Assembly (NCBI GenBank): GCA_964579295.1
Contig: CAZOGK010000009.1
Coordinates: 1 to 64,000 of the forward strand
Direction: 5' to 3'
DNA length: 64,000 nucleotides
Origin: JAAYYY01 sp964579295
GTDB taxonomy: Bacteria; Chloroflexota; Anaerolineae; Promineifilales; Promineifilaceae
The notes beneath the pieces were generated by a model that saw only the letters and a list, made by a program, of their open reading frames with translations, ran no database searches and was not told the DNA's origin. The stretch's first letter is position 1, and every line of letters starts with the position of its first letter. A program made the position numbers and the translations under genes. Below are positions 16,455 through 24,631 of this stretch, piece by piece.

Positions 16455-17606
16455 TCATAGGGTAAGGACATGCGTGGCCGCCGTGGCGCCGGTCATCGCC
16501 AGATTCTGGGCCATACCCACGCGGGCATTGGCGACCTGACAGTCGCCTGCCTGCCCGCGCAGCTGCTGGACAAGCTCGACAATCTGCAGGGCGCCGGTCG
16601 CGCCGAGGGCGTGGCCGCGCGCCTTGAGGCCGCCCATCGTGCTAATGGGAATACGCCCACTGCGCCCGATTTCTCCATCGCGGGCCAGCCGCCAGCCTTC
16701 GCCGCGCGCGGCAAAACCCGCCGCCTCCAGCGAGAGCGCGGCGAGAATGGTAAAGCTGTCGTGCAGCTCAAAGAGGTCCACGTCTGCCGGCGTGAGGCCC
16801 GCCTGAGCCAGCGCTGCCGCCGCGCTGCGCGCCGCCGCGCCGAGCCAGAGCAGGTCGCGCCGGTCGTGCAGGCCAATGGTATCGGTCGCTAGCGCAGAGC
16901 CGGCGACGCGCACCGGTTGCGGCGCCATGTCCATGGCTCGTTCGCGGTTGGTGAGGATAATGGCCGCCGCCCCGTCGCCCGTGGGCGCCATGTCAAAAAG
17001 CGTCACGGGCGTCGCCACGGCCGGGGCGCTGGCGAAGCGGTCGGCGCGGAGCTGGTTGCGGTACATCGCCAGTGGATTACGCGCGCCATTGGCGTGGGCG
17101 TTGACGCTGAAGCCGGCGAAGTCGTCCACGCTCAGCCCGTACTCGTGCAGGTAACGGCGCATCATCAGCGCCGCTGCGCCCGCTAGCGTTTGCCCGTGAA
17201 CAGCCTCGTAGTCGGCGTCCAGGCCCGAGGCCAGCGCCGTGACCACGGCCGCACCGGTCGCGTCGGTCACCTTTTCCACGCCGACGACAAGCGCCGTCTC
17301 TACCAGACCGCTTTCGACGGCAAGCACCGCCTGGCGCATGGCCGCGCCGCCGGAAGCGTCGGCCGCTTCGACCGTCACCGCTTCCGTGCCGCGCATGCCG
17401 GCGAAGTCGGCGACGAGCGCGCCGAGATGATCCTGGTGGCTGAGGCTACCGGCGAGCATGTTGCCGACGAAGATAGCGTCGATAGCCGTGGTCGCCGCGT
17501 CGTCCAGGGCCGCTTCAATTGCATACCAGGCAAGGTGGCGCAGCGAGGTATCCCAATGCTCACCCACCTCCGTCTTGCCAATGCCGATAATCGATACGTT
17601 GGTCAT
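16455..17606 (-). CDS. Archaeal-type acetoacetyl-CoA thiolase homologue lacking the catalytic Cys
   Basis: Product of 383 aa of the thiolase/SCP-x group that pairs with archaeal-type HMG-CoA synthase. Expected motifs are present: GVEKVTD, DMAPTGDGAAAII, DLFELHDSFTI and the histidine in GGLKARGHALGATG. At the nucleophile site, where the family reads EAACASGG, this protein reads EAADASGG; codon 83 is GAC (minus strand, 17358-17360), i.e. Asp for Cys. Ordinary thiolase chemistry needs that Cys, so the protein may have another activity, a structural role, or be a sequencing variant. It starts 3 nt after the HMG-CoA synthase stop. DUF35 follows after 212 nt with its own promoter. Confidence 0.88.
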   Translation of the reverse strand: MTNVSIIGIGKTEVGEHWDTSLRHLAWYAIEAALDDAATTAIDAIFVGNMLAGSLSHQDHLGALVADFAGMRGTEAVTVEAADASGGAAMRQAVLAVESGLVETALVVGVEKVTDATGAAVVTALASGLDADYEAVHGQTLAGAAALMMRRYLHEYGLSVDDFAGFSVNAHANGARNPLAMYRNQLRADRFASAPAVATPVTLFDMAPTGDGAAAIILTNRERAMDMAPQPVRVAGSALATDTIGLHDRRDLLWLGAAARSAAAALAQAGLTPADVDLFELHDSFTILAALSLEAAGFAARGEGWRLARDGEIGRSGRIPISTMGGLKARGHALGATGALQIVELVQQLRGQAGDCQVANARVGMAQNLAMTGATAATHVLTL

Positions 17607-17608
17607 CG

Positions 17609-18700
17609 CTAGCTCATCTTCAGCTTGTCGCGGAAGCGGGTATAGGTGGCGTAATCAATCTCCACCCGCCGCGCAATGTAATCTTCAGTGTGCGGCGCGC
17701 GGTCGCGCGCTTCGTCAATCCGCTCCGTCACGTGCAGGTCGAAGGCGTCGGAGCCGGCGCCAGAGCCGTAGCTGACGACGAGAATCCGGTCGCCCGGCTG
17801 CGCCACGTCGAGGATGGCCGTCAGACCAATGACCGCCGAGCCGGCGTAGGTATTGCCAATGCGCCCGCTGAGCAGCCCGGGGGCAATCTGCTCCCTGCTG
17901 AAGCCGAGCGCTTTGGCCGCCCGCTCGGGGAACTTGACATTCGGCTGGTGGAAGACGGCCCAGGCATAGTCGCCGGCCTGCCGCCCCAGCGCTTCCATCA
18001 GCGCCCCGGCGGCCGCCGTCACGTGCTTGAAATAGGCAGGCTCGCCGGTGAAGCGGTCGCCGTGCGAGGGATAATCGGCGTGGGCGCGGCGCCAGAAGTC
18101 CGGCGTGTCGGTGACGAAGGAGTAGGAGCCTTCAATCGTCGCCAGCGCCTCCTGGGCGCGCCCGATGAGCAGCGCAGCGCCGCCAGCCGCCGCCGTGTAC
18201 TCCAGGGCATCGCCGGGCCGTCCCTGCGCGGTATCCATGCCGATGCTCAGCGCGTAGCGGGCCATGCCGGAGCCGACAAAGCCGATGGCGGCCTGCATCG
18301 CCTCGGTGCCGGCCTTACAGGCGAACTCCCAATCGGCCGCCTGTGTATGGGGCACGGCGCCGATGGCCTCGGCGACGATGGTGCTCGTCGGCTTGACGGC
18401 ATAGGGGTGGCTCTCGCTGCCTACCCAGACGGCGCGGATTTCGCGCGGGTCTACCTGAGCGCGGGCCATGGCGTTGCGCGCCGCCTCCACCGACATGGTT
18501 ACCACGTCCTCGTCCAGGCCAGGCACCGACTTCTCGTCGATGGGTGCGCCCTCCTGGCCACCGCGCCACATGCGGTTAATCTCGCTCGCCGGCAGGCGGA
18601 AGCGGGGCACGTAAGCGCCATAGCCGACGATGCCCACGGGGTGGTGCGGTTTCAGGATGCCCGTCTGCGGCTCATAGGGAGCCTGTTGCTCTTCTGTCAT
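17609..18700 (-). CDS. Archaeal-type hydroxymethylglutaryl-CoA synthase
   Basis: Product of 363 aa. It joins acetyl-CoA to acetoacetyl-CoA to give HMG-CoA, the second step of the mevalonate route. The nucleophile is about Cys128 in WEFACKAGTEAM, and the downstream histidine sits in AVFHQPNVKFPERAAKALGF. The N-terminal strand VGIVGYGAYVPRFRL and the motif SGRIGNTYAGSA fit the archaeal/short-form HMGS family and not the eukaryotic one. AGGATAAGCG precedes the ATG. It leads an operon with the thiolase (3-nt gap). The reductase and later mevalonate genes are not in the window. Confidence 0.9.
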   Translation of the reverse strand: MTEEQQAPYEPQTGILKPHHPVGIVGYGAYVPRFRLPASEINRMWRGGQEGAPIDEKSVPGLDEDVVTMSVEAARNAMARAQVDPREIRAVWVGSESHPYAVKPTSTIVAEAIGAVPHTQAADWEFACKAGTEAMQAAIGFVGSGMARYALSIGMDTAQGRPGDALEYTAAAGGAALLIGRAQEALATIEGSYSFVTDTPDFWRRAHADYPSHGDRFTGEPAYFKHVTAAAGALMEALGRQAGDYAWAVFHQPNVKFPERAAKALGFSREQIAPGLLSGRIGNTYAGSAVIGLTAILDVAQPGDRILVVSYGSGAGSDAFDLHVTERIDEARDRAPHTEDYIARRVEIDYATYTRFRDKLKMS

Positions 18701-18828
18701 TCGCTTATCCTCATTCCTCTCACCGGCGCGGGGGCGTGCCGCCTACGCCGTACCAGCTGCATTGATTGTCCCGCACATTCCAGCACGCGCTCCGCAGACA
18801 ACTGCTGCAGAGGGCGCCTGAGCGCGCG

Positions 18829-18834
18829 ACTATA
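18829..18834 (-). promoter_or_regulatory. Putative -10 box of the HMG-CoA synthase operon
   Basis: TATAGT on the minus strand lies 8 bp downstream of the repeat block at 18843-18863. No -35 is seen, which fits an activator bound at the repeats. Confidence 0.4.
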
Positions 18835-18842
18835 GCGCCGGA

Positions 18843-18863
18843 AAGCTCTCAAAAGCTATCAAA
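18843..18863 (-). promoter_or_regulatory. Tandem operator repeats upstream of the HMG-CoA synthase gene
   Basis: AAGCTCTCAAA (18843-18853) and AAGCTATCAAA (18853-18863) are head-to-tail at a 10-bp step. The same motif and step occur upstream of DUF35 at 16333-16374. Confidence 0.6.
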
Positions 18864-18912
18864 GACGGCGGCGCCGCCAGCCTGGAGGGAAATGGGAGTT
18901 GCGTAGCAGCGC

Positions 18913-19494
18913 TTAGCGCTGGTCGAGATACTGTAGCGCCAGCTGCAGTCGCTCGTCCACAGAGCTGGCCTCGCGCGGCACGTTCTGCAGCGCCGTCTGT
19001 GACTCGACGATGCTGAAGCCCAGCCCGGTCAGGATCTCGATGACGTCGGCGTCGATGTCGCTGACGAGGGTGACGCCGGTGACGCTTACAGCCGCGTCCA
19101 TGCGGTCGCGCAGCTGGAAGAGGATGCGCTCGGCCGTCTTCTTGCCAATGCCCGGCACCCGCTGCAGCACGGCCGGCTCCTCGCGCATGATGGCGCTCTT
19201 GAACAGCTCCGGGCTCAGGGTGGAGAGAATGGAAAGGGCGACCTTTGGCCCGACGCCGCTGACGCCCAGCAGCAGCTCAAACAGCGCGCGATCATCCTCG
19301 CTGCTGAAGCCGTAGAGCGCCAGGTCATTCTCGCGGACGATGAGGTGAGTTTGCAGCGTCAGCCCCCGCCCGATGCCGCCCACGTTCTCCAGCACGTCAC
19401 GGGGCACGAAGACGCGCAGCCCCACGCCGCCGACGTTTATCACCAGATGATCGCGGCCAATATAGGTCACCGCGCCGCTGAGAGAAGCAATCAT
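18913..19494 (-). CDS. ruvA: Holliday junction branch migration protein RuvA
   Basis: Product of 193 aa, the normal RuvA length. RuvA binds Holliday junctions as a tetramer and loads the RuvB motor. Domain I is the OB fold (MIASLSGAVTYIG through LYGF). Domain II has the two helix-hairpin-helix motifs, LLGVSGVGPKVAL and LQRVPGIGKKTAERI. The small domain III (residues about 145-193) contacts RuvB. The start at 19494 is preceded by TACAAT with an 8-nt gap and no Shine-Dalgarno, so the mRNA is probably leaderless. ruvB and ruvC are not adjacent. Confidence 0.95.
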   Translation of the reverse strand: MIASLSGAVTYIGRDHLVINVGGVGLRVFVPRDVLENVGGIGRGLTLQTHLIVRENDLALYGFSSEDDRALFELLLGVSGVGPKVALSILSTLSPELFKSAIMREEPAVLQRVPGIGKKTAERILFQLRDRMDAAVSVTGVTLVSDIDADVIEILTGLGFSIVESQTALQNVPREASSVDERLQLALQYLDQR

Positions 19495-19502
19495 ACCCGG
19501 CG

Positions 19503-19530
19503 ATTGTAGCAGCGAGGCTCGGCCCGGCAA
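19503..19530 (-). promoter_or_regulatory. Promoter of ruvA, leaderless start
   Basis: On the minus strand TTGCCG, a 16-bp spacer and TACAAT are followed by eight bases and the ruvA ATG. The arrangement copies that of lepB apart from the missing leader. Confidence 0.6.
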
Positions 19531-19570
19531 AAGCAGGCAGGCAACGGGGCAGATGCGCGCCGGCCGGAGG

Positions 19571-19599
19571 TTGAGTCCCTTATCCAAGTATGCTAATAT
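19571..19599 (+). promoter_or_regulatory. Promoter of the XRE-TPR-hydrolase gene run
   Basis: TTGAGT (19571-19576) and TAATAT (19594-19599) are spaced by 17 bp, with TGC just before the -10 as in extended -10 promoters. The first start codon is 40 bp downstream. Confidence 0.6.
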
Positions 19600-19639
19600 C
19601 CTGCTGGCAATCCGGCCCGTTTTTCATAAGTGAGTCATC

Positions 19640-20302
19640 ATGAACGAACCAATTACCAATCGCGCTCGAATGCTCGGCTCGCTCATCCGCGATGCCCGCC
19701 GGCATGCCGGCCGCACCGTCGAGGACTGCGGCGCGGCCCTTGGCCTTTCGCCGGAGGAGTTTGCCGCCGCCGAAATGGGCGACTACGTTATCTCCCTGCC
19801 CGAGCTGGAAGTGCTGGCGCTTCATCTGGACGTGCCTATGGCCCATTTCTGGGGCAGCCACCAGCTGGAGAAGCCGGGCGAGTTCGATTACCAGGCGTTG
19901 CTGGCGCTGCGTCACAAGATTGTCGGCGGCCTGCTGCGCCAGGCGCGGCTGGACAGCGGCGCCAGCGTCGCCGAGCTGGCGGAGGCAGTTGAGCTGCCGG
20001 CAAGCCAGCTTGGCGCCTACGAAATGGGCGCCGCTCCCGTCCCCTATCTGGTGCTGGAAAAGCTGGCGCGGGAGCTGGGCAAGAGCGTCGATTTCTTTCT
20101 CGACGACACACGTGGCCCGCTGGGCCGCCACGAGGCCACGAAGGCGCGCCGTCAGCGCTTTGGCGAGCTGCCGGCGGAGATGCAGGAGTTCGTGACTCGC
20201 CCGGCCAACGTCAACTACCTGGAAACAGCCATGCGGCTGAGCGAAATGGACGTGGAGAAGCTGCGCACGATTGCTGCCAGTATTCTGGAAATCACCTACT
20301 GA
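19640..20302 (+). CDS. XRE-family regulator with two HTH domains
   Basis: Product of 220 aa. Two Cro/C1-type helix-turn-helix domains lie at about residues 10-65 (LIRDARRHAGRTVEDCGAAL ...) and 92-150 (LLRQARLDSGASVAELAEAV ... LGAYEMGAAPVP). The C-terminal 70 residues are helical and end NYLETAMRLSEMDVEKLRTI, with no recognised ligand domain. Two HTH units in one chain allow binding of a two-fold or direct-repeat site. It is the first gene of a closely spaced plus-strand run with a promoter at 19571-19599, so it may regulate that run. Confidence 0.88.
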   Translation: MNEPITNRARMLGSLIRDARRHAGRTVEDCGAALGLSPEEFAAAEMGDYVISLPELEVLALHLDVPMAHFWGSHQLEKPGEFDYQALLALRHKIVGGLLRQARLDSGASVAELAEAVELPASQLGAYEMGAAPVPYLVLEKLARELGKSVDFFLDDTRGPLGRHEATKARRQRFGELPAEMQEFVTRPANVNYLETAMRLSEMDVEKLRTIAASILEITY

Positions 20303-20312
20303 GTAACAGCTT

Positions 20313-20843
20313 ATGTCAGACGAACTAAAAGAAGCGGGCCTAGCCCTTTTCCGCCAGGGCCAGCGCGCCGAGGCCATGATACGCTTTGAGGAAGCCGCCG
20401 CCGCTTATGCAGCTGCCGGTAATATCGTCGGCGAGGGTGAGGCGCTCAACAACATCGGCGTCATCCGCCGCGTCGAGCACGAATGGCCTGCAGCCGAAGA
20501 GGCTTTCCGGCGCGCGGCCCAGCTGTTTCAGGAAGCCGGCGACCGCGTGCGCGAGGCGCAGGTCCTGGGCAATGTGGGCGATCTCTACGCCTACCAGGGA
20601 CGCGCCGACGAGGCAGGAAAGTATTACAGCGACGCTGCGGAGATGATGGCCGCCGCCGGCGAAGGCGAGAAACAGGCTCAGCTGCTGCGGGCGCTGAGCC
20701 TGCTGCGCCTGCGCCAGCGTCATGTCCTGGAAGCGATCCATCTCATGGACCAGAGCCTGGAGGTGCGTCCCCAGCTAACTGTTCCCCAGCGCCTGTTTAA
20801 GGTTCTCACCAATTTCCTGCTCCGCATAATGGGTCGTTCCTGA
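20313..20843 (+). CDS. TPR-repeat protein
   Basis: Product of 176 aa, mostly tetratricopeptide repeats: about residues 5-36, 38-75, 78-115 and 118-150, with typical G-x2-L-x-N-I-G-V and G-N-V-G-D-L-Y-A-Y-Q-G positions. TPRs mediate protein-protein contacts; no catalytic domain is present. No signal peptide is seen, so it is cytoplasmic. It starts 10 nt after the XRE gene and its stop directly abuts the next ATG, so it shares an mRNA with its neighbours. Confidence 0.85.
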   Translation: MSDELKEAGLALFRQGQRAEAMIRFEEAAAAYAAAGNIVGEGEALNNIGVIRRVEHEWPAAEEAFRRAAQLFQEAGDRVREAQVLGNVGDLYAYQGRADEAGKYYSDAAEMMAAAGEGEKQAQLLRALSLLRLRQRHVLEAIHLMDQSLEVRPQLTVPQRLFKVLTNFLLRIMGRS

Positions 20844-21905
20844 ATGGCCCGACGCGCCGGCCGGTCCATCGCTGTACTCCTCTTCGTCGGCGCGGTCGCT
20901 CTCCTGCTCACCTACGCCGCGGCTCAGCGCCGCCAGCGGCCAGAGCCATCCGTCGCGCCCGAGCCGGGCGCAACCTCCTGGTTGCCGCCAACCTACCTGG
21001 ATCGTTTCGGCGTGACCGGCCACGTGGAGCAGATGGGCGCCGCGGCCGCGGCCGGCCTTCCCTTTGGCAGCTACGCGACCTGGCGCCTGCAGGTCGAACC
21101 GGAGCAGCCCGCCGGCGCCTTCTTCTGGCAGATGATCCGGGTCAGCGAAGCGGGCCCGGTTCCTGCGCTGGCCGAGATTAACGCCGCCATCGCCAGCGCG
21201 CCGGGCTCGACCTGGCTCATTGGCAACGAGCCGGACGTGATCCACCAGGATAACGTGACGCCGCAGCGCTATGCCGAGATTTACCACGATCTGTACACCC
21301 ACATCAAAGAGCGCGACCCGCAGGCGCTGGTGGCGATTGCCGGCGTGGCCCAGCCGACGCCCCTGCGCCTCGCCTACCTGGACATTGTGCTCGACACCTA
21401 CCAGGAGCGCTACAGCGCGCCCATGCCGGTGGACGTCTGGAATGTGCACGCCTTTATCCTGCGCGAGGAGCGGGATAGCTGGGGGGTCGATATTCCGCCG
21501 GGCATGGACGACGAGCTGGCGACCCTATATGAGATTCCCGATCACCTCGACCTGGGGATCTTTCGCAGCCTCATCCGCGACTTTCGCGCCTGGATGGCGG
21601 CGCGCGGCTATGGCGACCGCCCGCTGCTCGTCTCTGAGTATGGCTTTCTCATGCCTTACGAATACGGCTTCAGCGAAGCGGAGGTGATCGATTTCATGGC
21701 AGCCACCTTCGACTTCTTTCTCTCGGCTCGCGACGAAACCGGTCTGGCGGCCGACGACCAGCGGCTGGTGCAGTGGTGGCTCTGGTTCATCCTGGACGAC
21801 GACACCGGAGAGTTCCAGCCCACCTACCTCTTTGACCGCACTAGCGGCGTGCTGACGCCGCTTGGCCAGGCCTACGCCGACTACGTACACACTCATGGCC
21901 CCTGA
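20844..21905 (+). CDS. Membrane-anchored or secreted glycoside hydrolase-like protein (clan GH-A type)
   Basis: Product of 353 aa. A hydrophobic N-terminal segment (residues about 8-27, SIAVLLFVGAVALLLTYAA) is a signal peptide or anchor. The rest looks like a TIM-barrel hydrolase of the GH-A clan: WLIGNEPDV fits the acid/base Glu after strand 4, and LLVSEYGFLMP fits the nucleophile Glu after strand 7, with WNVHAFIL between. Family and substrate are not clear. It precedes a GPH-type sugar transporter whose start lies 11 nt inside this gene's 3' end, which suggests a role in using an extracellular glycoside. Confidence 0.75.
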   Translation: MARRAGRSIAVLLFVGAVALLLTYAAAQRRQRPEPSVAPEPGATSWLPPTYLDRFGVTGHVEQMGAAAAAGLPFGSYATWRLQVEPEQPAGAFFWQMIRVSEAGPVPALAEINAAIASAPGSTWLIGNEPDVIHQDNVTPQRYAEIYHDLYTHIKERDPQALVAIAGVAQPTPLRLAYLDIVLDTYQERYSAPMPVDVWNVHAFILREERDSWGVDIPPGMDDELATLYEIPDHLDLGIFRSLIRDFRAWMAARGYGDRPLLVSEYGFLMPYEYGFSEAEVIDFMAATFDFFLSARDETGLAADDQRLVQWWLWFILDDDTGEFQPTYLFDRTSGVLTPLGQAYADYVHTHGP

Positions 21906-23292
21906 GCGTAACGTCCTGTCTCTGCGGCAGAAGCTGGCCTATGGGCTGGGAGATTGGGGCACTTCGGCGGGTACGACGGTGCGCACAGTCTTCTGGTTCT
22001 TCTTTTTGACCAGCGTCGTCGGCCTGGACGCCGGGCTGGCCGGCTCTATCTTCCTCGTCGGTCGCATCTGGGATGCCATCAACGACCCGCTGATCGGCAT
22101 GCTCAGCGACCGGGTGCGCACGCGCTGGGGGCGGCGGCGGCCCTTCCTTCTCTTTGGCGCTATCCCCTTTGGCCTCAGTTTTGTCCTGCTCTTTCTGGTG
22201 CCACCGTGGCAGCCGGGCGGCCTCGCCCTCTACTACATCTTCGCCTTTCTGCTCTTCGACTCGCTCTATACCATCATCAACGTGCCTTACTCGGCGCTAA
22301 TGCCCGAGCTGACCGGCGACTACGACGAGCGCAGCAGCCTGGCCGGCTGGCGCATCGCCTTTTCCATCCTGGCGGCGCTGGTCACCGGCGGGCTCTTCAA
22401 GTATCTGGCCGAAGACGTGCTGGCGCCGGGGCTTGGCGGCGGCGTTGCCGGGCTGCGCGCGGGCTATGCCCTGTCCGCCCTCATCTGGGCAGTGACCATT
22501 GCCCTGCCCTACTTTGTCGTCTTCCACGAATTCCGCGAAGAAGAAAAGCCGCCCCCCAGCGGGCGGCTCCAGCCGTGGCAGACCTTTCGCGAAGTCTTCG
22601 CCAATCGCCCCTTTCGCCTGGCCGCGCTCATCTACCTACTGACCTTCACCACGGTTGACATCGTTCTGGTGGTCTTTATTCGCTTCTTGATTGACTACGT
22701 GCAGGTGGAGCCTGGTTTCGACAATGTGCTGCTGGCGACGGTGCTGGGGCTGGCGCTGGTAACGATGCCCCTGACCGTGCAGGCGATGCGCCGCCTGGGC
22801 AAGCGGCGCGCCTACATGGTGAGCATGGGCTTCCTGGCGGTTGTCCTGGCTATTATGAGCCAGGTGCCGCCGGGCGGACAGACGCAGGTGCTGATTGCCG
22901 GCATCTTTGCCGGTCTGGGCTACGGCGCCGCCAACACGCTGCCCTGGGCCATCGTCGCCGACGTTATCGAGGCCGACGAGCTACAGAGCGGGCAGCGGCG
23001 CGAAGGCGTCTTCTATGGCTATCTCGTCTTCTTTCGCAAGCTGGCCGCAGCGGTCGCCGTCTTTCTTGTCGGCCACATCCTCGACGCCACCGGCTATGTC
23101 AGCAGCGTCACCGGCAGCGCCTTCATTGCCCAACCCCCCTCGGCCCTGCTGGCCATGCGCATCTTTGTGGGCTTCGTGCCGCCGGTGATGCTGCTGCTGG
23201 CAATTATCGTCGCCTGGCGCTTCCCGCTGGACCGCGCCAGCTACAATGCCATCCGCCGCCAGCTTACGGAGCGGGAGCGCGAGCAAGCATGA
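21895..23292 (+). CDS. GPH-family (MelB-like) MFS transporter
   Basis: Product of 465 aa with about 12 membrane helices. The start LRQKLAYGLGDWGTSAG and the loop GRIWDAINDPLIGMLSDR, followed by TRWGRRRPFLLFG, are hallmarks of glycoside-pentoside-hexuronide:cation symporters. The aspartates in DAINDP and SDR correspond to the cation-site region of MelB. ATG 21895 is chosen because homology begins there; it overlaps the hydrolase gene by 11 nt. The likely role is sugar uptake coupled to Na+ or H+, in line with the preceding hydrolase. Confidence 0.9.
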   Translation: MAPERNVLSLRQKLAYGLGDWGTSAGTTVRTVFWFFFLTSVVGLDAGLAGSIFLVGRIWDAINDPLIGMLSDRVRTRWGRRRPFLLFGAIPFGLSFVLLFLVPPWQPGGLALYYIFAFLLFDSLYTIINVPYSALMPELTGDYDERSSLAGWRIAFSILAALVTGGLFKYLAEDVLAPGLGGGVAGLRAGYALSALIWAVTIALPYFVVFHEFREEEKPPPSGRLQPWQTFREVFANRPFRLAALIYLLTFTTVDIVLVVFIRFLIDYVQVEPGFDNVLLATVLGLALVTMPLTVQAMRRLGKRRAYMVSMGFLAVVLAIMSQVPPGGQTQVLIAGIFAGLGYGAANTLPWAIVADVIEADELQSGQRREGVFYGYLVFFRKLAAAVAVFLVGHILDATGYVSSVTGSAFIAQPPSALLAMRIFVGFVPPVMLLLAIIVAWRFPLDRASYNAIRRQLTEREREQA

Positions 23293-24146
23293 GCGAGGTG
23301 CAGCTATTTGCCGTGACGGCCGAAGGCCCGCAGCGGCTTGCGCCGCCGCAACCAGTAACCGGGATCCACGATCTGCCGGCCGGGCTGCCCTTTGGCGTCT
23401 ACACGGCGCTGCGCACTTTCTCCCAGAACCGCTTTCTGGAGCTGGCTGCGCACCTCGACCGCCTGGAGCAGTCGCTGGCTCTCATGGGCTGGCCCTACCG
23501 GCTCGACCGGTCGCGGTTGCGCAGGGCCCTGCACACGGTCTGCTCCGCCTACCCGGCCGAAGCCGCGCGTGTGCGCATCGACGTGCTCGCCCGCCCGGCG
23601 ACGCTGTTGGGCAGCAGCAGCCGCGAGCTGATTACCCTCGCCCCCTTCACGCCCGTGCCCCCCGCCGCCTACCAGGAGGGTGTGCGTGTGGCCGTGGCCC
23701 CGGCCCTGCAGCGCGATCAGCCGCTGGTGAAGCACGCCACCTTTGTGCTGGCCCGGCGCGACTCGCTCTCCGCGCAGCCCGATATCTACGAACACCTGCT
23801 GGTAGACGATGCCGGCGGTCTCCTCGAAGGGGCTACCAGCAACTTCTATGGAATTCGTGATGGCGTGATCTGGACAGCGGGCGACAGCGTTCTGGAAGGC
23901 ATTACCCGCCTTATTGTCCTGCGCCTGGCGGCGGAGCTGTCCATTCCGCTGCGGCTGGAGGCGCCAGCCCTCGCCGATGTGGGCGACCTCGCCGAGGCGT
24001 TCCTGAGCAGCGCGTCACGCGGCATTCTGCCTGTCGTGGCTATCGGCGAGAAGCGTGTCGGCAGCGGCCGGCCCGGGCCGGTCACCGGCCGGCTCATGGC
24101 CGCCTATGAAGCGTACGTGGCGCAGGCAGTGGAGCCTGCGCTATGA
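23289..24146 (+). CDS. Class IV aminotransferase (PLP fold type IV)
   Basis: Product of 285 aa of the branched-chain aminotransferase / D-amino acid aminotransferase / aminodeoxychorismate lyase group. The PLP lysine is in PLVKHATFVLARRD. The cofactor-phosphate region is EGATSNFYGIRDGVIW followed by SVLEGITRLIVL. Substrate preference cannot be told from sequence; the PabC domain at 10156 shows the genome has a separate lyase. The start overlaps the transporter stop by 4 nt (ATGA). Confidence 0.88.
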   Translation: MSEVQLFAVTAEGPQRLAPPQPVTGIHDLPAGLPFGVYTALRTFSQNRFLELAAHLDRLEQSLALMGWPYRLDRSRLRRALHTVCSAYPAEAARVRIDVLARPATLLGSSSRELITLAPFTPVPPAAYQEGVRVAVAPALQRDQPLVKHATFVLARRDSLSAQPDIYEHLLVDDAGGLLEGATSNFYGIRDGVIWTAGDSVLEGITRLIVLRLAAELSIPLRLEAPALADVGDLAEAFLSSASRGILPVVAIGEKRVGSGRPGPVTGRLMAAYEAYVAQAVEPAL

Positions 24147-24175
24147 TAAAGCGGCGGGGTTCAAAGGAGAAACCG

Positions 24176-24631
24176 ATGTTACAACCAGGTGAGTTGGCCC
24201 CTGACTTCGAGCTGGCCGGCAGCAGCGGCGAAACTGTGCGCCTTGCCGATTATCGCGGCCAGCGCGTAATCCTCTTCTTCTATCCCAAAGCGAAGACGCC
24301 CGGCTGCACCCGGCAGGCCTGCGGCTTCCGCGACCGCTGGGAGGTGATTAACGCTGCCGGAGCTACCGTGCTGGGCATCAGCCCCGACGACCCGGAGACG
24401 CTGCGCCGCTGGCAGGAAGAGGAGAGCTTTCCCTATGAGCTGCTCTCCGATCCTGACCACGCCGTCGCCGACCAGTACGGTGTCTGGGGCGAAAAGACGA
24501 ACTTCGGCCGCACCTACGAAGGTATCATCCGCAGCCACTTCGTCATCGACGAGGAAGGCCGCCTTGCCGACGTACAGCATAACGTCAGCCCCGAAGACAG
24601 CGTAGAACGAGGGGTTGCCGCGGTTAGCTGA
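24176..24631 (+). CDS. bcp: Peroxiredoxin, BCP/PrxQ type
   Basis: Product of 151 aa, a thiol peroxidase reducing H2O2 and organic peroxides with thioredoxin. The peroxidatic Cys44 and resolving Cys49 are in TPGCTRQACGFRD, the five-residue spacing typical of bacterioferritin-comigratory proteins. VILFFYPKAKTPGC and YGVWGEKTNFGRTY are family hallmarks. ATG 24176 has AAAGGAGAAACCG upstream; the longer frame from 24143 overlaps the aminotransferase. A TATGAT at 24142-24147 could be its own -10 box. Confidence 0.94.
   Translation: MLQPGELAPDFELAGSSGETVRLADYRGQRVILFFYPKAKTPGCTRQACGFRDRWEVINAAGATVLGISPDDPETLRRWQEEESFPYELLSDPDHAVADQYGVWGEKTNFGRTYEGIIRSHFVIDEEGRLADVQHNVSPEDSVERGVAAVS

Noticed and set aside
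18913..24631. Prophage-type regulator region around the XRE gene
   Set aside because: The double-HTH regulator is followed by TPR, hydrolase, transporter and metabolic genes; no phage structural gene or integrase is seen.
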